Part shown: positions 9,046 to 17,689 of the stretch, piece after piece
How positions within the stretch are numbered: position 1 is the first letter of the stretch
How the letters are laid out: every line of letters begins with the position of its first letter
Notes under the pieces: model-generated
Told to the model about the DNA's origin: nothing
The model's database searches: none
The model's input: only the letters and a program-made list of their open reading frames with translations
NCBI GenBank assembly: GCA_029974635.1
Contig: JARKQY010000043.1
Location: 171,725 to 235,724, forward strand
Reading direction: 5' to 3'
DNA length: 64,000 nt
Origin: Bacillota bacterium
Lineage (GTDB): Bacteria; Bacillota; UBA4882; UBA8346
Position numbers and translations under genes: made by a program

Positions 9046-9101
9046 TCTAATTATCCTAAAAAAGTTATTTAAAAATAAACTTTAGGGATAATTTTTAAAT
9101 T
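9046..9101. repeat. Approximately 50-bp dyad element, copy 1 (upstream of the EndoQ-UvrD gene)
   Basis: An imperfect palindrome with arms resembling AATTATCC-TAAA-AAGTT and AACTTT-AGGGATAATT. It closely resembles sequences at 15088-15136 and, inverted, at 34268-34316. It lies 17 bp upstream of the start codon on the minus strand, so it is within the probable promoter or leader. Confidence 0.5.
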
Positions 9102-9270
9102 GTAGTATTCATGCTACAATATAGGGCTTATCCGCAACCAATAATTCCACAACTCAAAAATTTTTCCTGCGGATTTTTTTATAAATTTGTAATCCTATAT
9201 GATCCGAACCAGATTGAATTTTTTCAAAAAATTTATCAATTGATTATTTGTCCGAATCTTACGGGAAAAG

Positions 9271-9300
9271 AAAAAACCGGCAAACTTTCTCCGGTTTTTT
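9271..9300. terminator. Bidirectional intrinsic terminator after tRNA-Asn
   Basis: AAAAAACCGG (9271-9280) pairs with CCGGTTTTTT (9291-9300) around a 10-nt loop, with T runs on both strands. An outer inverted repeat, AATCTTACG (about 9254) and CGTAAGATT (about 9311), flanks it. It most likely ends transcription coming through codY and tRNA-Asn. The rest of 9102-9494 holds no convincing gene. Confidence 0.7.
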
Positions 9301-9494
9301 ATTGACTCTGTCGTAAGATTGTTAACAAAATAATCCGGGTCAACCCTCTATCTTGGGCTACCTTCTTAGACAGCCCACATCAGCCATAATTCTAATAGGA
9401 GGTTGACAATCTTGAATAAACCCAGTCGATTGTAGTTCAAAAAAAGATATTCCTTGATATATGGGAAAAGCAAGAGAACATAGACTTAAAAAAA

Positions 9495-9569
9495 TGGCTC
9501 CCCGAGTTGGACTCGAACCAACAACCACCCGGTTAACAGCCGTGTGCTCTACCATAGAGCTATCGAGGA
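9495..9569 (-). tRNA. tRNA-Asn (anticodon GTT), CCA encoded
   Basis: The minus strand reads a full cloverleaf: acceptor TCCTCGA paired with TCGGGGA (one G-T pair), a D-arm with AGCTC..GAGC, an anticodon loop CTGTTAA giving GTT, a T-arm with GGTTCGAGTCC, discriminator G and an encoded CCA at 9495-9497. It closely matches bacterial tRNA-Asn. It lies 86 bp downstream of codY on the same strand. Confidence 0.97.
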
Positions 9570-9654
9570 GTTTGAAAGCTTGTTTATTTGTAGTAAATTA
9601 TATTAACATGAACTTGTTGTTTAAGTCAACACTAATTTTTTTATTTTTATGGAA

Positions 9655-10398
9655 TTATCTTGCTCGCGATTTTAAAGCTTCCAAAAAATTCTGATTTTTG
9701 ATTTTTATATATGTCCCCTTAATCCCCAATGAACGTGAATCTACAATTCCGGCACTCTCCAGCTTACGCATGGCATTAACAATTACCGACCTTGAAATAC
9801 CGATTCGGTCGGCTATTTTGCTTGCAACCAGAAAGCCTTCGGAACCGTTTAAATCTTTAAAAACATTACTAATCGCCTTAAGTTCGGAAAAGGACAAAGA
9901 ATCGAGCACCATTTGAGCATTTGCTTTGAGGCGCTCGCTGGAAGAGCCTTCAATGTTATTGCTCTCGTAAAAGTAAATCGACACGATTAACGCGGCGGTC
10001 TCCAGCAGAATCAACTCTTCATTGGCAAACGGCTTCTTCGGCTTAATGAGCAACAAATACCCTAGAACCAAATGTGAATTCCGGATCGGTATAATCGTCA
10101 TATAGGTATCCGGTTGAAAATTCTTTTCCTCTCTAAAAATCCCGTTTTCCAAAGGAAGATTGGCGGCGGTCTCAAAGATAAAATCGACCCGCTGCTTAAA
10201 TTCAGGCTTAAGGGATAGGTTGGGATTCTCAAGGGTTTTATTATTCGATGTTGCGTAACATTGGATATCACCAGCCGAGTTAATCAAATAAGTTTCACAC
10301 TCAACCGAATTCGAAAGCACGGTAACCAACTCAACTTCGGTCAATTCTTCTTTTGTCATCAAACCTTTAATCTCATAAAATTTTTCCAACAATTGCAT
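9655..10398 (-). CDS. codY: GTP- and branched-chain amino-acid-sensing global repressor CodY
   Basis: Protein of 247 residues with an ATG at 10398 and an AAGGAG site upstream. The N-terminal about 150 residues form the GAF-like domain that binds isoleucine/valine. The C-terminal winged helix contains ASKIADRIGISRSVIVNAMRKLESAGIV and SLGIKGTYIK, which are diagnostic of CodY. In Bacillota CodY represses stationary-phase, nitrogen and branched-chain amino-acid genes. Gene order follows the xerC-hslV-hslU-codY block of Bacillus, except that hslVU is missing. The ilvD-like gene at the window start would be a plausible target, though no CodY box was verified. Confidence 0.97.
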   Translation of the reverse strand: MQLLEKFYEIKGLMTKEELTEVELVTVLSNSVECETYLINSAGDIQCYATSNNKTLENPNLSLKPEFKQRVDFIFETAANLPLENGIFREEKNFQPDTYMTIIPIRNSHLVLGYLLLIKPKKPFANEELILLETAALIVSIYFYESNNIEGSSSERLKANAQMVLDSLSFSELKAISNVFKDLNGSEGFLVASKIADRIGISRSVIVNAMRKLESAGIVDSRSLGIKGTYIKIKNQNFLEALKSRAR

Positions 10399-10592
10399 AT
10401 TATTTCGCTCCTTGTTCGTTGTATGATGGAACTAAACCGGCAGGTAATTTAGCACCCCCTTTACTATTCCCTAAATTATAAAAAAATTTCATGTTTCCGG
10501 AAGTGTTTGTCGAAAATTTCGCGGATTTCAAATGCTTACATTTGATTGGCAGATTAATTCTGAAGATTTGAAAGAAAGTCGCGGAAAGTATC

Positions 10593-11495
10593 TTAGGAGC
10601 GCGGATGAGATTTTAGATAAACCGATCGTATCCTCTCTTTGGTCAAGTGGGTATAGATTTGAGTGGTAGAAATATCGGCGTGTCCCAACAGCTCCTGCAC
10701 CACCCGTAAGTCAGCGCCGTTTTCCAGCAAATGAGTGGCGAAAGTATGCCGGATGGTGTGAGGGCTCATTTTTCGGTTAAGGGCTAGTTGTTTAATATAT
10801 TTATCAAACATACGCTGGATGCTTCGGCCGCTTAAACGCGTACCACGGTAATTCAAAAAAATATTCTCAACCGGCGGCCCTGATGAATTTCGGGCTGATA
10901 AACCCGGCCTAATCTCCTGTAAGTACTTTTCCAGAACACGTTTGGCAGCCCCGCCCAAAGGAACAATCCTTTCCTTCCCACCTTTACCAAATACCCGTAA
11001 ATATCCGCGCGAAAAATCAATATCTTTTACAGTAAGGTTTACGATTTCCTGCAAACGAATGCCACAAGAGTATAAAACCTCCAAAATAGCAGCATCTCTT
11101 AAACCCAGCTCACTCGATTTATCCGGCAAATCCAACAAGTCCTTTATCTCCGTCAAATAGAGAAATTCAGGCAGACGTTTCTCACGCTTAAGATTGGCAA
11201 CCCCCAGAACCGGATTGTTTTCCAGATAACCTTGCTTGCAAAGATACTTAAAAAACGATCTGATACAAGCGACCTTTCGCGAAATTGAAGATTTAGAAAA
11301 ACCCTCCATTTTAAGTTTGGCTAAATACTTCCGGATCAAGAAATGATCTACCTTTTCCGCCTGGGCAACATGCTCTTCCTCTAGGAAAACAAGGAACTGC
11401 CTTAAGTCCAGGCCATAACTTTCAAAGGTATGGACCGATGAGTTTCTACTAATCCTTAAATAAATTAAGAATTCATCTACTTTGCTGCCTAACAT
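10593..11495 (-). CDS. xerC: Tyrosine recombinase XerC
   Basis: Protein of 300 residues. An N-terminal SAM-like core-binding domain (about 1-90) is followed by the catalytic domain with the conserved R in YSCGIRLQEIV, a lysine in the GKGGKERIVPL hairpin, HTIRH, the second histidine in LLGHADIS and the nucleophilic tyrosine in TTQIYTH. The XerC/XerD pair resolves chromosome dimers at dif. Assignment as XerC rather than XerD rests on location between trmFO and codY, as in Bacillus (codV). An intrinsic terminator at 11557-11600 separates it from topA-trmFO. Confidence 0.92.
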   Translation of the reverse strand: MLGSKVDEFLIYLRISRNSSVHTFESYGLDLRQFLVFLEEEHVAQAEKVDHFLIRKYLAKLKMEGFSKSSISRKVACIRSFFKYLCKQGYLENNPVLGVANLKREKRLPEFLYLTEIKDLLDLPDKSSELGLRDAAILEVLYSCGIRLQEIVNLTVKDIDFSRGYLRVFGKGGKERIVPLGGAAKRVLEKYLQEIRPGLSARNSSGPPVENIFLNYRGTRLSGRSIQRMFDKYIKQLALNRKMSPHTIRHTFATHLLENGADLRVVQELLGHADISTTQIYTHLTKERIRSVYLKSHPRS

Positions 11496-11556
11496 TCGAA
11501 TCCTCTCCTATCATACCATAAATCACGAAAAATAACAATTAAAACCGAATTTTAAC

Positions 11557-11600
11557 AAAAAAAAACGATAATTTCCGATATGTGCCGTTCAAAATTATCG
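11557..11600 (-). terminator. Intrinsic terminator of the topA-trmFO transcript
   Basis: On the minus strand CGATAATTT and AAATTATCG arms (11592-11600 and 11566-11574) form a 9-bp stem followed by nine T residues (11557-11565). The hairpin begins nine bases after the trmFO stop codon. Confidence 0.85.
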
Positions 11601-11608
11601 CAATTCAA

Positions 11609-12937
11609 TTAAAGCTGATCTGTATCAATTATTGTTTTCAAAATATTCAAAGCTCTATCCGCAATAGCCCGTCCTCGGTTTAACTGTTTTGGCTTTTTTC
11701 CGCCAGCGGCATTTTCGGTGATAATTGGAGTAATCAAACCATAGTTTACATTCATTGGTTGGAAATACCGGGAATCGGCGCTACAAATATACGTAACCAA
11801 CCCCCCCAGCGCGGTTTCAGGCGGGAACTCCACTAAAGGTTTTTGAGATACCAACCGGGCGCAATTGATTCCGGCTAATAATCCAATCCCTGCCGATTCC
11901 ACGTAACCTTCCACCCCGGTCATCTGGCCGGCAAAGAACAGATCTTCGCGCCATTTACACTGAAGAGTTTTCTTTAATACAACAGGGGCATTAATATATG
12001 TATTACGGTGCATTACACCGAACCTCACAAACTGGGCATTTTCGAGTCCCGGTATTATCCGGAATACCCGTTCTTGTTCTCCCCACTTTAGATGAGTTTG
12101 AAAACCAACCAAATTATACAATCGGCCTTCGCAATCTTCCGCCCGCAACTGAACAATAGCGTATGGCCGCTTTCCGGTTGCCGGATTTAGCAGTCCAACC
12201 GGTTTCATGGGACCATAACGCAGGGTGTCGAATCCTCGCTTGGCCAAAACTTCTACCGGCATACACCCTTCGAAAAAAATCGCTCGTTCCTCCGGCAAAT
12301 GAGCTTCGGAAACATCGGCAGAAACAAGTTCCTTCCAAAACCGCTGATATTCATCGGCGGTAAAAGGGCAGTTTAGGTATACTCCCTCGCCCTTCTCATA
12401 CCGGGAAGCCTCGAAAACTATTTCCCGGTTAATGGAATCACCCGTAACAATAGGTGCGGCCGCATCGTAAAAATAAAAATAATCACGCCCGATAAACTGG
12501 TGGATCGCATTGGCCAAATCACCGGCAGTCAGTGGACCCGATGCAATAATAGCAGGACCCTGGGGAATTTCCTTGACTTCCCCCCGTTTTACCTCTATCA
12601 AAGGATGATTGGACAAGATCTCGGTTATTTTCGCCGCAAATAACTCGCGGTTTACGGCCAGAGCGCCACCTGCCGGAACCCTGGTCAGATCAGCAGCTTT
12701 CATGATTACCGAATCAAGCTGCCGCATTTCCTCTTTTAATAGACCGACCGCATTCTCCAGGGAAGCACCCCGCAGGGAATTACTGCAGACCAATTCGGAG
12801 AAGAAACCGGTGCGATGCGCCGGAGTTAGTTTTTCAGGCCGCATCTCCCATAAATCAACGTTTATGCCTCTTTTGGCCAATTGCCATGCCGCTTCGGACC
12901 CGGCTAATCCCGCTCCTATTATCGTAATCCGGCTCAA
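11609..12937 (-). CDS. trmFO: Methylenetetrahydrofolate-tRNA-(uracil-5-)-methyltransferase TrmFO
   Basis: Protein of 442 residues. The N-terminal FAD-binding loop is IIGAGLAGSEAAWQLA, followed by WEMRPEKLTPAH, FSELVCSNSLR and GCMPVE; the C-terminal half has MTGVEGYVESAGIGLLAG. All are typical of TrmFO (formerly Gid), which makes 5-methyluridine at position 54 of tRNAs using methylenetetrahydrofolate and FADH2. The TTG start at 12937 overlaps the topA stop codon by four bases (TTGA), so translation is coupled. Positioned as in Bacillus: dprA-topA-trmFO-xerC. Confidence 0.97.
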   Translation of the reverse strand: MSRITIIGAGLAGSEAAWQLAKRGINVDLWEMRPEKLTPAHRTGFFSELVCSNSLRGASLENAVGLLKEEMRQLDSVIMKAADLTRVPAGGALAVNRELFAAKITEILSNHPLIEVKRGEVKEIPQGPAIIASGPLTAGDLANAIHQFIGRDYFYFYDAAAPIVTGDSINREIVFEASRYEKGEGVYLNCPFTADEYQRFWKELVSADVSEAHLPEERAIFFEGCMPVEVLAKRGFDTLRYGPMKPVGLLNPATGKRPYAIVQLRAEDCEGRLYNLVGFQTHLKWGEQERVFRIIPGLENAQFVRFGVMHRNTYINAPVVLKKTLQCKWREDLFFAGQMTGVEGYVESAGIGLLAGINCARLVSQKPLVEFPPETALGGLVTYICSADSRYFQPMNVNYGLITPIITENAAGGKKPKQLNRGRAIADRALNILKTIIDTDQL

Positions 12938-15030
12938 TTGTCTTTATCTTCGGTTAAGTCGGCGGTATAGCCGCAACCTTCTTTTAAACAGTTTATCTTT
13001 TTCGCCATTTTGCTTCCTTTTACCACGCACATGGAATTGCATTGAGGGCATGGATCCTTGTAAGGCCTCTCCCAACTTGTAAAATCACAATTTGGGTATT
13101 GATTGCAACCGTAAAACAAACGCCCCTTTTTGGATTTGCGTTCTAATATATCACCGGTTTGGCATTTGGGGCATTTTACCCCGATAGTCTTCCGGATTGG
13201 TTTGGTATTTTTACATTCGGGATATCCAGGACACGCTAAAAACTTACCAAACCTGCCATATTTATAAACCATGGTCCGGCCGCACTTTTCACATTGAACG
13301 TCACTTTCTTCCAGAGGCAACTCGACCTTTTCAATATCATCGCTGGCTTTCCGGACATCCTCATTAAAGGGGGAATAAAAATCATGGAGTACCTTGACCC
13401 AATCCAAGTCCCCGTCAGCGATTTTATCCAGTTTTTCCTCCATTTCCGCAGTAAAATCGTAATCAACTATCGCGGCGAATTTTTGCTTCAACAAGTCCAC
13501 TACCACCTGCCCTAGCTCGGTGGGGCGAAACCGTTTTTCTTCGATATGAACATAATTCCGCTTTAAAATTGTATCAATGGTCGGCGCATAGGTGCTGGGC
13601 CGGCCAATGCCTTTTTCCTCCAGAGTTTTAATCAAAGAAGCTTCGGTATATCGCGGTGGAGGTTGTGTAAAGTGTTGTTTCAAATCCAATTTATTGAGCG
13701 CGACCTGTTCCTGAGGAATTAGCTCCGGGAGCCGTCCTTCCTCTTCAACAGTTTCATCATCGCGTCCTTCTTGATATACCTCTAAAAACCCGGGGAATTT
13801 TACAACGCTTCCATTTGCCTTAAACACGTAATTCCCGGTTACGATATCTGCAGAAACGGTATCCAAAACCGCCGGCCGCATTTGGCTGGCGACAAACCGG
13901 CTCCAAATCAATTGATACAATCGATATTGATCTTTGTTCAGGAAATCCTTAATTGTTTCCGGCCGGCGCTCGATCCGGGTGGGCCGAATCGCTTCGTGAG
14001 CTTCCTGGGCGCTGGCGGCTTTAGTTTTATAAACCGGAACCGCCTCCGGTACGAATGAGTCGCCATAGCGCTCTTTAATCACTTCCCTAGCTTCCAGCTG
14101 CGCCTCGGAGGCCACCCGGACGGAATCAGTCCGCATATAAGTAATGAGACCATCCGAGCCTTCACTGCCAAGCTCCAGTCCCTCATAGAGCTGTTGGGCA
14201 ACCATCATGGTTTTGCGGGCGCCAAACCCGAGTTTTCGGGCTGCTTCCTGCTGAAGACTACTGGTAATAAAGGGCGGTGCCGGAAAACGCAAGCGTTCTT
14301 TCTTCTTAACTTCACCAACTTGAAACGATTTCGGCTTTAATTCCGCCTCAACCGCTTTGGCTTCCGCCTCATTCTTTAGTTCCAGCTTCTTTTTGTTGAA
14401 AGTGGTTAGTTTCGCAATAAAACTTTCCCGTTTAACGGTTAAAAACTCGCCGGTGATACTCCAGAATTCTTCCGGAGTAAAAGCATTTATCTCTTGCTCC
14501 CGCTCGCAAATAAGACGGACCGCCACGGACTGAACCCTGCCCGCGCTCAATCCCCGGCGTACTTTTTTCCATAGCAACGGACTAAGTTCATACCCTACGA
14601 TTCTATCCAGTATTCTCCGGGCTTGTTGGGCATTTACCTTGTTCATATCAATATCCCGGGGATTTTTTAAGGAGTTTTCAATGGCTTTCTTGGTAATTTC
14701 ATGAAATTCAATCCGCTTCACCGGCTTATCCGAAATCTCCAATGTGTTTGCCAGGTGCCAGGAAATAGCCTCACCTTCACGATCAGGGTCTGTTGCCAGA
14801 AATATCGAATCGGCTTTTTTGGCTGACTCTTTCAAATCCTTGATTAGTTTGGCTTTACCTCGTATCTTGATGTATTTGGGCTGGAAATTGTTTTTTACAT
14901 CCACCCCAAATTGACTTTTCGGCAGATCGATCACATGACCCATGGAGGCTTTCACCGAAAACTTCCTGCCCAAATATTTTTCAATTGTTTTCGCTTTCGC
15001 CGGTGATTCCACAATAACCAGTGAACTCAA
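12934..15030 (-). CDS. topA: DNA topoisomerase I
   Basis: About 698 residues from a TTG at 15030 with GGAGGT six bases upstream; upstream in-frame codons lie in the leader. The Toprim domain starts with LVIVESPAKAKTIEKYLG and contains the DPDREGE metal motif. The active-site tyrosine is in LITYMRTDS. Three C-terminal four-cysteine zinc ribbons follow (CEKCG..CPGYPEC, CPKCQ..CNQYPNC, CPQCN..CLKEGC). Type IA topoisomerase relaxes negative supercoils. The gene follows an intrinsic terminator and a 50-bp dyad (15088-15136), so it probably has its own promoter; trmFO is translationally coupled downstream. Confidence 0.97.
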   Translation of the reverse strand: MSSLVIVESPAKAKTIEKYLGRKFSVKASMGHVIDLPKSQFGVDVKNNFQPKYIKIRGKAKLIKDLKESAKKADSIFLATDPDREGEAISWHLANTLEISDKPVKRIEFHEITKKAIENSLKNPRDIDMNKVNAQQARRILDRIVGYELSPLLWKKVRRGLSAGRVQSVAVRLICEREQEINAFTPEEFWSITGEFLTVKRESFIAKLTTFNKKKLELKNEAEAKAVEAELKPKSFQVGEVKKKERLRFPAPPFITSSLQQEAARKLGFGARKTMMVAQQLYEGLELGSEGSDGLITYMRTDSVRVASEAQLEAREVIKERYGDSFVPEAVPVYKTKAASAQEAHEAIRPTRIERRPETIKDFLNKDQYRLYQLIWSRFVASQMRPAVLDTVSADIVTGNYVFKANGSVVKFPGFLEVYQEGRDDETVEEEGRLPELIPQEQVALNKLDLKQHFTQPPPRYTEASLIKTLEEKGIGRPSTYAPTIDTILKRNYVHIEEKRFRPTELGQVVVDLLKQKFAAIVDYDFTAEMEEKLDKIADGDLDWVKVLHDFYSPFNEDVRKASDDIEKVELPLEESDVQCEKCGRTMVYKYGRFGKFLACPGYPECKNTKPIRKTIGVKCPKCQTGDILERKSKKGRLFYGCNQYPNCDFTSWERPYKDPCPQCNSMCVVKGSKMAKKINCLKEGCGYTADLTEDKDN

Positions 15031-15087
15031 ATTTATACCTCCATTATCAAACTTGGCATTCCGCAAATACTTGGACGATGATTAATT

Positions 15088-15136
15088 ACCCTTCAAAAGT
15101 TTGTATAAAACAAACTTTGGGGATAATTTAAGAGTG
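15088..15136. repeat. Approximately 50-bp dyad element, copy 2 (upstream of topA)
   Basis: Contains AAAGTTTGT and ACAAACTTT as a 9-bp inverted repeat, flanked by TTACCC on one side and GGGGATAATTTAAGAG on the other. The same arrangement occurs at 9046-9101 and, inverted, at 34268-34316. It lies 58 bp upstream of the topA start codon. It could be a regulator binding site or a structured leader. Confidence 0.5.
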
Positions 15137-15169
15137 GTGTTATACTAACATAAGTGAAGCCTTTTAAAT

Positions 15170-15193
15170 AAAAAAAGGGTTACGAATAACCCT
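15170..15193 (-). terminator. Intrinsic terminator downstream of smg
   Basis: AGGGTTA (15176-15182), loop CGAA, and TAACCCT (15187-15193) form a 7-bp stem followed on the minus strand by a run of T residues. It lies 15 bp after the smg stop codon and isolates topA from the dprA-smg transcript. Confidence 0.8.
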
Positions 15194-15207
15194 AAATGAT
15201 CAACTGC

Positions 15208-15687
15208 TTAATTCAACAAAAAATTTGGGTTACCTTCGGAAAGACGTGGCGGTAAAATCATCATCAGTCTTTCCGCATCACCGATGACCTTATGTATGAT
15301 GGTCTCAAGTTCCCGCAGACCAATTTCATTGGAATCGATTTGGGATACTTCAAATAAAATCCTTTCCAGCTCTTGCAAGGTCAATAACGAACTGCTCATT
15401 AGGCGGATAATCTCTCCCTGGCAAACAACCGAAAGCTTTCTTTGTTCATCGGGGCTCAATATCCGGAAACCGTCTTCCAAATCAAAGTCTGCATCCATTT
15501 GAATTTCATTGCTGGTTTTTACCGTATCGGGAAAGGAATATAGGAGCTTGAAGGCCACATTAATCTCTTCCGGACTGTAACCCAACTGAACCAATGAATC
15601 AAATAAATCTCTTTCACTGCAGGGGTTTTCACCATGAACATACACCTGCTTCATTAAATAATTCACAATTTCAATTACCCGCTCCAT
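15208..15687 (-). CDS. Smg/DUF494 family protein
   Basis: About 159 residues from an ATG at 15687 preceded by AAAGGTGG; the longer open frame has no better start. The protein opens with MERVIEIVNYLMKQVY and has an RDLFDSLVQLGYSPEEINVAFKLL segment, matching DUF494 (Smg). E. coli smg also lies next to dprA (smf) and topA, so gene context supports the call. It is small, acidic and mostly helical, and its molecular role is not established. Confidence 0.75.
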   Translation of the reverse strand: MERVIEIVNYLMKQVYVHGENPCSERDLFDSLVQLGYSPEEINVAFKLLYSFPDTVKTSNEIQMDADFDLEDGFRILSPDEQRKLSVVCQGEIIRLMSSSLLTLQELERILFEVSQIDSNEIGLRELETIIHKVIGDAERLMMILPPRLSEGNPNFLLN

Positions 15688-15905
15688 GATTTTGCCACCT
15701 TTATCGTGTCTTTTGACGCTGTTTTGCACAAATCCCGGCACATACTTATAATATTATTTCGGCAGGTCGGCAGTTATCCTTAATATTAAAAGGTTTCCAA
15801 ATTTGTTAATCGTTTTCGATATTGGAAGATTTTCAAGATAAGCACCCTATTCATTATAACCTTTGTTATATTATATCATTTTACTCGGTTTGTAAAGCCA
15901 ACTTT

Positions 15906-16994
15906 TTATTTAATCCGGACATATAATTGACCTGGAAAACGTTTTACCGTACCTTTTAACTCCAATTGAACCAGGGCCGAATTTACCTGGGCCGATGCTA
16001 GTGAAGAACGCCGTAGTATTTGATCAATATGCAGCGGTTCCCGCGACATGACTTCCACAACCCGCCGCTCTGTTTCCGATAGGGAATCCACTGGAATTGA
16101 TTCAGCCCGGGTGACGGCAAGATGAGGAATAGACAGTTCCGATAATACGTCCTGATAATTCTCGATTAATTTGGCGCCTTGTTTAATGAGCCGGTGTGGT
16201 CCTTTACTGCCTTCGCTGGCAATATTTCCCGGAACCGCAAAAACCTCCCGGCCTTGTTCCAACGCAAATCCTGCTGTGATTAACGAACCGCTATCCTGAG
16301 CCGCTTCGACCACAATGATCCCTAAGCTTAAACCGCTGATTATCCGGTTTCTGGCCGGAAAATTCTTGGCCAAAGGTTGAGTACCCAATGGAAATTCCGA
16401 AACAACAGCGCCGTGACCGGCAATTTCCTCTAACAACGGCTCGTTTTCCGGAGGATACGGGACATCCAATCCGGACCCCAGCACCGCAATGGTTCTCCCT
16501 CCGGCCTCCATGGCTCCGCGATGACCTTCCGAATCAATCCCGCGAGCCATGCCGCTTACTATGGTTAATCCTTGCCTGGATAAAGAAGAGGCTAATTCCC
16601 TGGCATTGAGAGCCCCCAGCGGGCTGGGATTACGGGTTCCGATAATACCAACCGCAACATCATCACCATATTCAAATTTCCCCCGGGTATACAGTACCGG
16701 CGGAGGGTCGGAAATCTTCTTCAAAAGGGGTGGATAGTCGGAATCAACAAAACAATAAACCCGGTAATGGTAACGTTCAAGCTTTTGAATCTCCCCTTCG
16801 GGATCCCAGCTCGCTCTGGTCTCCAGATAACCAGAGAAAGCCTTTGCTCCGATTAAGGATTTTAACTCATTATCCGGGGTATTCCAGGCATCCTTCATGG
16901 TTCCAAATGTCTCCATCAATTTATAAAACCGGGCCGGGCCGATTCCGGATACCCGATTCCACCACAGCCAATATTTTTTTTCTTCATCTTCCAT
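15906..16994 (-). CDS. dprA: DNA-processing protein DprA
   Basis: About 362 residues from the ATG at 16994 (AAAGGGG eight bases upstream; a GTG three codons earlier overlaps the site). An N-terminal helix-hairpin-helix/SAM-like segment (WWNRVSGIGPARF) precedes the Rossmann-fold core with GIIGTRNPSPLG, VSGMARGID and GSGLDVPYPPEN, and a C-terminal winged helix closes the protein (HIDQILRRSSL). DprA loads RecA onto incoming single-stranded DNA in natural transformation. A ComFB-family gene lies 7 kb away, but no other competence genes are seen here. Confidence 0.95.
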   Translation of the reverse strand: MEDEEKKYWLWWNRVSGIGPARFYKLMETFGTMKDAWNTPDNELKSLIGAKAFSGYLETRASWDPEGEIQKLERYHYRVYCFVDSDYPPLLKKISDPPPVLYTRGKFEYGDDVAVGIIGTRNPSPLGALNARELASSLSRQGLTIVSGMARGIDSEGHRGAMEAGGRTIAVLGSGLDVPYPPENEPLLEEIAGHGAVVSEFPLGTQPLAKNFPARNRIISGLSLGIIVVEAAQDSGSLITAGFALEQGREVFAVPGNIASEGSKGPHRLIKQGAKLIENYQDVLSELSIPHLAVTRAESIPVDSLSETERRVVEVMSREPLHIDQILRRSSLASAQVNSALVQLELKGTVKRFPGQLYVRIK

Positions 16995-17253
16995 GTAATT
17001 CACCCCTTTGGTAATCAGGTTTGATTGTCGGATATATCAAAGGCATAGTGGATAATATTCGTGGAAGTATCTCCCATTCCTTCTATATTTCTATAATTGT
17101 TTAGTCTTGCAGGAAATCATCTTCTATTCTTACTAGCATGTTTTCGTTTATTCCACACAAAATATAATTCAGTAAGCACCGAATTTGTCTACTTAATAAT
17201 TTAGGCTCCTGCCTGCCATGAAAGCGTCAAATTTTTTAAAGGAGTTGCTTTGG

Positions 17254-17478
17254 ATGAACCACCGCGATATTGACCACATTTACCTCTGCCCAAAATGCGA
17301 GGTGGATACCCTCCATTATATAGCCAAACGGAAACAGGATATCGTAGGCATTGTCTGTTCCCATTGCCACACTCCTTCGTTGGTAAAAAAAGAGATTCTT
17401 TCATATCACCAGTTAAAATGGGAAGATGAACTGCGGCAAATCCTAAATAATCTTGAAGATCCTTTCGATGAACACTAA
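17254..17478 (+). CDS. Small zinc-ribbon protein, function unknown
   Basis: About 74 residues from the ATG at 17254 (AAGGAG nine bases upstream; the longer frame starts before that site). Two cysteine pairs, YLCPKC near residue 12 and VCSHC near residue 36, form a probable zinc ribbon. The acidic tail ends LNNLEDPFDEH. It is divergent from dprA and alone on its strand. Not recognised as a named family. It could be a nucleic-acid-binding accessory protein, but nothing in the sequence proves it. Confidence 0.65.
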   Translation: MNHRDIDHIYLCPKCEVDTLHYIAKRKQDIVGIVCSHCHTPSLVKKEILSYHQLKWEDELRQILNNLEDPFDEH

Positions 17479-17619
17479 AAAAGCGGTTATTGGGAGCTTT
17501 GCAGAAAACTTTGCGAGAGTTGCACAGCGCGTATGTACGATGGAGTTCCGACCAAGCAAAACGAAGTTTTCGCTTGAACTCAATTAGTTCTTAAATCTTT
17601 AATCTTTTATCTCTAAAGC

Positions 17620-17639
17620 GGAGTTTTAGCTAAAACTCC
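17620..17639. repeat. Perfect 20-bp palindrome between the zinc-ribbon gene and RNase J
   Basis: GGAGTTTTAG followed by CTAAAACTCC, a perfect palindrome without a loop. A weaker dyad of the AAGC-AAAAC-GAA-GTTTT-GCTT type lies about 60 bp upstream. They occupy the 170-bp space between the zinc-ribbon gene and the RNase J terminator. They could be binding sites or form a hairpin in the zinc-ribbon transcript. Confidence 0.5.
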
Positions 17640-17644
17640 TGAAT

Positions 17645-17689
17645 GGAAATCGAAAATACGGGTGACCACACCCGTACTTTTAGATTTCC
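17645..17689 (-). terminator. Intrinsic terminator of rnjA
   Basis: TACGGGTG (17657-17664) pairs with CACCCGTA (17669-17676) around ACCA, and on the minus strand TTTT follows. An outer stem GGAAATC (17645-17651) with GATTTCC (17683-17689) extends into the last codons of rnjA. Confidence 0.75.

Noticed and set aside
9111..9305. Plus-strand ORF of 64 codons between the EndoQ-UvrD gene and tRNA-Asn
   Set aside because: No ribosome site; low-complexity aromatic residues; it reads through a bidirectional terminator.
9358..9694. ORFs overlapping the tRNA-Asn gene on both strands
   Set aside because: They are frames through the tRNA cloverleaf.
15088..15136. LexA operator upstream of topA
   Set aside because: The dyad is AAAGTTTGT/ACAAACTTT, which does not fit the known Bacillota LexA box (GAAC-N4-GTTC type).
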